A stretch of DNA of 9,327 bases from CALCTE01 sp045585835 (GTDB lineage Bacteria > Bacillota > Clostridia > Oscillospirales > CAG-272): the NCBI GenBank assembly GCA_045585835.1, contig JAZMZG010000015.1:1-9327 (forward strand). Direction: 5' to 3'. Positions 6,305 to 9,327 of this stretch are shown piece after piece. How positions within the stretch are numbered: the stretch's first letter is position 1; the number at the start of each line of letters is the position of its first letter. Both the position numbers and the translations under genes were made by a program. Below the pieces are notes generated by a model, which was not told where the DNA came from, searched no databases, and saw only the letters and a program-made list of their open reading frames with translations.

Positions 6305-6324
6305 ACAATCAGGGTTACTATTTG

Positions 6325-6369
6325 CATAGAAAAATACGCTTTCAGATTTTGGAAGCGTATTTTTCTATG
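6325..6369. terminator. Long symmetric hairpin terminator after the M28-like gene
   Basis: A 20-bp stem (6325-6344 with 6350-6369, one G-T pair, loop GATTT) is among the longest in the window. The arms contain A-tract and T-tract (AAAAATACGCTT / AAGCGTATTTTT), so the hairpin can terminate from either side. It separates the M28-like gene from the rRNA unit. Confidence 0.85.
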
Positions 6370-6492
6370 GTGCTTAACGTCATATATATAATATAAAAGA
6401 AAGCAAAAGACACGAAACAATGGCAAAAAATAGGGGGATAGAAAAAAAGAAAGAAAAAAATAAAAAAAATTTAAAAAAGCACATAAAAACAG
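6370..6492 (+). promoter_or_regulatory. A-rich tract acting as rRNA UP-like element
   Basis: There is no credible gene here. After an AT-alternating patch (6381-6397) comes a strongly strand-biased run of A with scattered G (especially 6440-6478), ending just upstream of the rRNA -35. A-tracts in this position bind the RNA polymerase alpha C-terminal domains and boost rRNA promoters, so I read it as an UP element. The role is inferred from composition and position. Confidence 0.6.
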
Positions 6493-6522
6493 TTGACAGG
6501 GGTAATATAGGTGTGGTAATAT
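6493..6522 (+). promoter_or_regulatory. Strong promoter of the 23S rRNA unit
   Basis: A perfect -35 TTGACA (6493-6498) and a -10 TAATAT (6517-6522) are 18 bases apart, with an extended TGTGG before the -10. A perfect TATAAT also sits at 6520-6525, but 21 bases from the -35. The likely start is G6529. Initiation with G would suit GTP-sensitive growth-rate control of Firmicutes rRNA promoters. GGTAATATA occurs twice (6501-6509 and 6515-6523), an odd duplication inside the promoter. Confidence 0.8.
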
Positions 6523-6627
6523 AATCAGGCTGTCCCCCACAAGGGACTGCGACGTATAGAACAGCATACAGGCAGTGCGAGAGAGCAAACGGTGTATGCG
6601 GGCCAAGTATAGAAAATACCTCTGGTT

Positions 6628-6663
6628 AAGCATAAGGAATGGAAACAGGTCTTATGTTTTTTT
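6628..6663 (+). terminator. Terminator-like hairpin inside the rRNA leader (possible attenuator)
   Basis: AAGCATAAG (6628-6636) pairs with CTTATGTTT (6651-6659, one G-T pair) across a 14-base loop, and the 3' arm runs into seven consecutive T (6657-6663). It looks like a weak Rho-independent terminator. If it works, it must be bypassed by antitermination for 23S to be made. The AT-rich stem makes efficiency uncertain. Confidence 0.45.
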
Positions 6664-6675
6664 ATACGGAAAATG

Positions 6676-6694
6676 GCACATTGACAACTGCATA
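6676..6694 (+). promoter_or_regulatory. boxA-like antitermination/processing element
   Basis: GCACATTGACAACTGCATA resembles the conserved sequence before 23S in Firmicutes 16S-23S spacers (for example TTCTTTGAAAACT in Bacillus), associated with NusB/NusE-type antitermination. Here it lies in the leader of a 23S gene with no visible 16S. Confidence 0.5.
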
Positions 6695-6710
6695 ACACAA
6701 ACAAATATTA

Positions 6711-6737
6711 AAATACGAGTAAAGCAAATACGAGTAA
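6711..6737 (+). repeat. 12-base direct repeat in the 23S leader
   Basis: AAATACGAGTAA occurs at 6711-6722 and again at 6726-6737, separated by AGC. It is an exact tandem-like duplication with a 15-base period; function unknown. Confidence 0.7.
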
Positions 6738-6830
6738 TATGGAAACATAAATACTAATAGAAGCTTAAAAGTAGTCTTGTAAGAAGAAACATTAGAGCAA
6801 AGACACGGAGATACGAAAGTATCACGGAAC

Positions 6831-9327
<2,497 letters not shown>

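Larger units (their letters stand above)
6529..6830 (+). other. Structured 5' leader of the 23S rRNA transcript
   Basis: About 300 bases between promoter and mature 23S hold no 16S rRNA, no tRNA cloverleaf and no credible ORF. In order I see: a 5'-terminal hairpin (GCTGTCCC 6529-6536 with GGGACTGC 6543-6550, one T-T mismatch); a nested stem (GCATACA 6564-6570 with TGTATGC 6593-6599, containing TGC/GCA around GAGAGA), possibly boxB-like; a small GTAT/ATAC hairpin (6607-6619); a terminator-like hairpin (6628-6663); a boxA-like element (6676-6694); a 12-base direct repeat (6711-6737); and a GNRA-capped hairpin (6810-6823) just before the 23S 5' end. This would be removed during rRNA processing. 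Confidence 0.65.

Noticed and set aside
6420..6524. Lysine-rich 34-residue ORF starting at ATG 6420
   Set aside because: It is produced by the A-rich tract, lacks a Shine-Dalgarno sequence and runs through the rRNA promoter.
6529..6830. tRNA-Ile or tRNA-Ala, or a 16S remnant, upstream of 23S
   Set aside because: No T-arm consensus, CCA end or cloverleaf pairing, and none of the conserved 16S sequences, could be found on either strand.

Overview
The window looks like chromosomal DNA of a Clostridia-type Firmicute. This rests on the Clostridia-like 23S rRNA, strong GGAGG-type ribosome binding sites, sigma-A style promoters (several with an extended -10 of the form TGTGGTAWWAT), a WYL-domain regulator and small zinc-ribbon membrane proteins. 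No phage, transposon, integron or CRISPR signal was seen. The organism is inferred, not proven; an uncultured gut-type clostridium is a reasonable guess.

Layout: (1) 1-2056, a left-truncated GalT-like gene (class II galactose-1-phosphate uridylyltransferase fold, degraded catalytic motifs), then two small membrane-protein genes on the same strand, the second with two zinc ribbons. A bidirectional terminator (2064-2098) closes the block. (2) 2097-3430, a divergent pair: a YafY/WYL-type regulator on the minus strand and a 99-residue, possibly HIRAN-like protein on the plus strand. Their promoters overlap around an inverted repeat that is a good operator candidate. (3) 3450-3575, a free-standing small RNA unit with its own consensus promoter, three predicted hairpins and a strong intrinsic terminator; I do not recognise the family. 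(4) 3672-6369, a promoter, a large gene for a membrane-anchored M28-peptidase-like protein in which every zinc ligand appears to be replaced, and a long hairpin terminator. (5) 6370-9327, an A-rich tract, a strong promoter, a structured leader of about 300 bases, and a 23S rRNA gene that runs off the right edge.

The main points of interest are as follows. The 23S gene has its own UP-like element, promoter and leader, with no 16S or tRNA gene between it and the preceding terminator, so it appears unlinked from 16S; an assembly join must be excluded. The leader contains a terminator-like hairpin before a boxA-like element, which would fit antitermination control. Two large proteins look like pseudoenzymes: a GalT fold that keeps the probable nucleophilic His but loses its partners, and an M28 fold that keeps only the general-base Glu. 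Finally there is the unassigned small RNA. I found no evidence that these units form one joint pathway; they look like separate transcription units.
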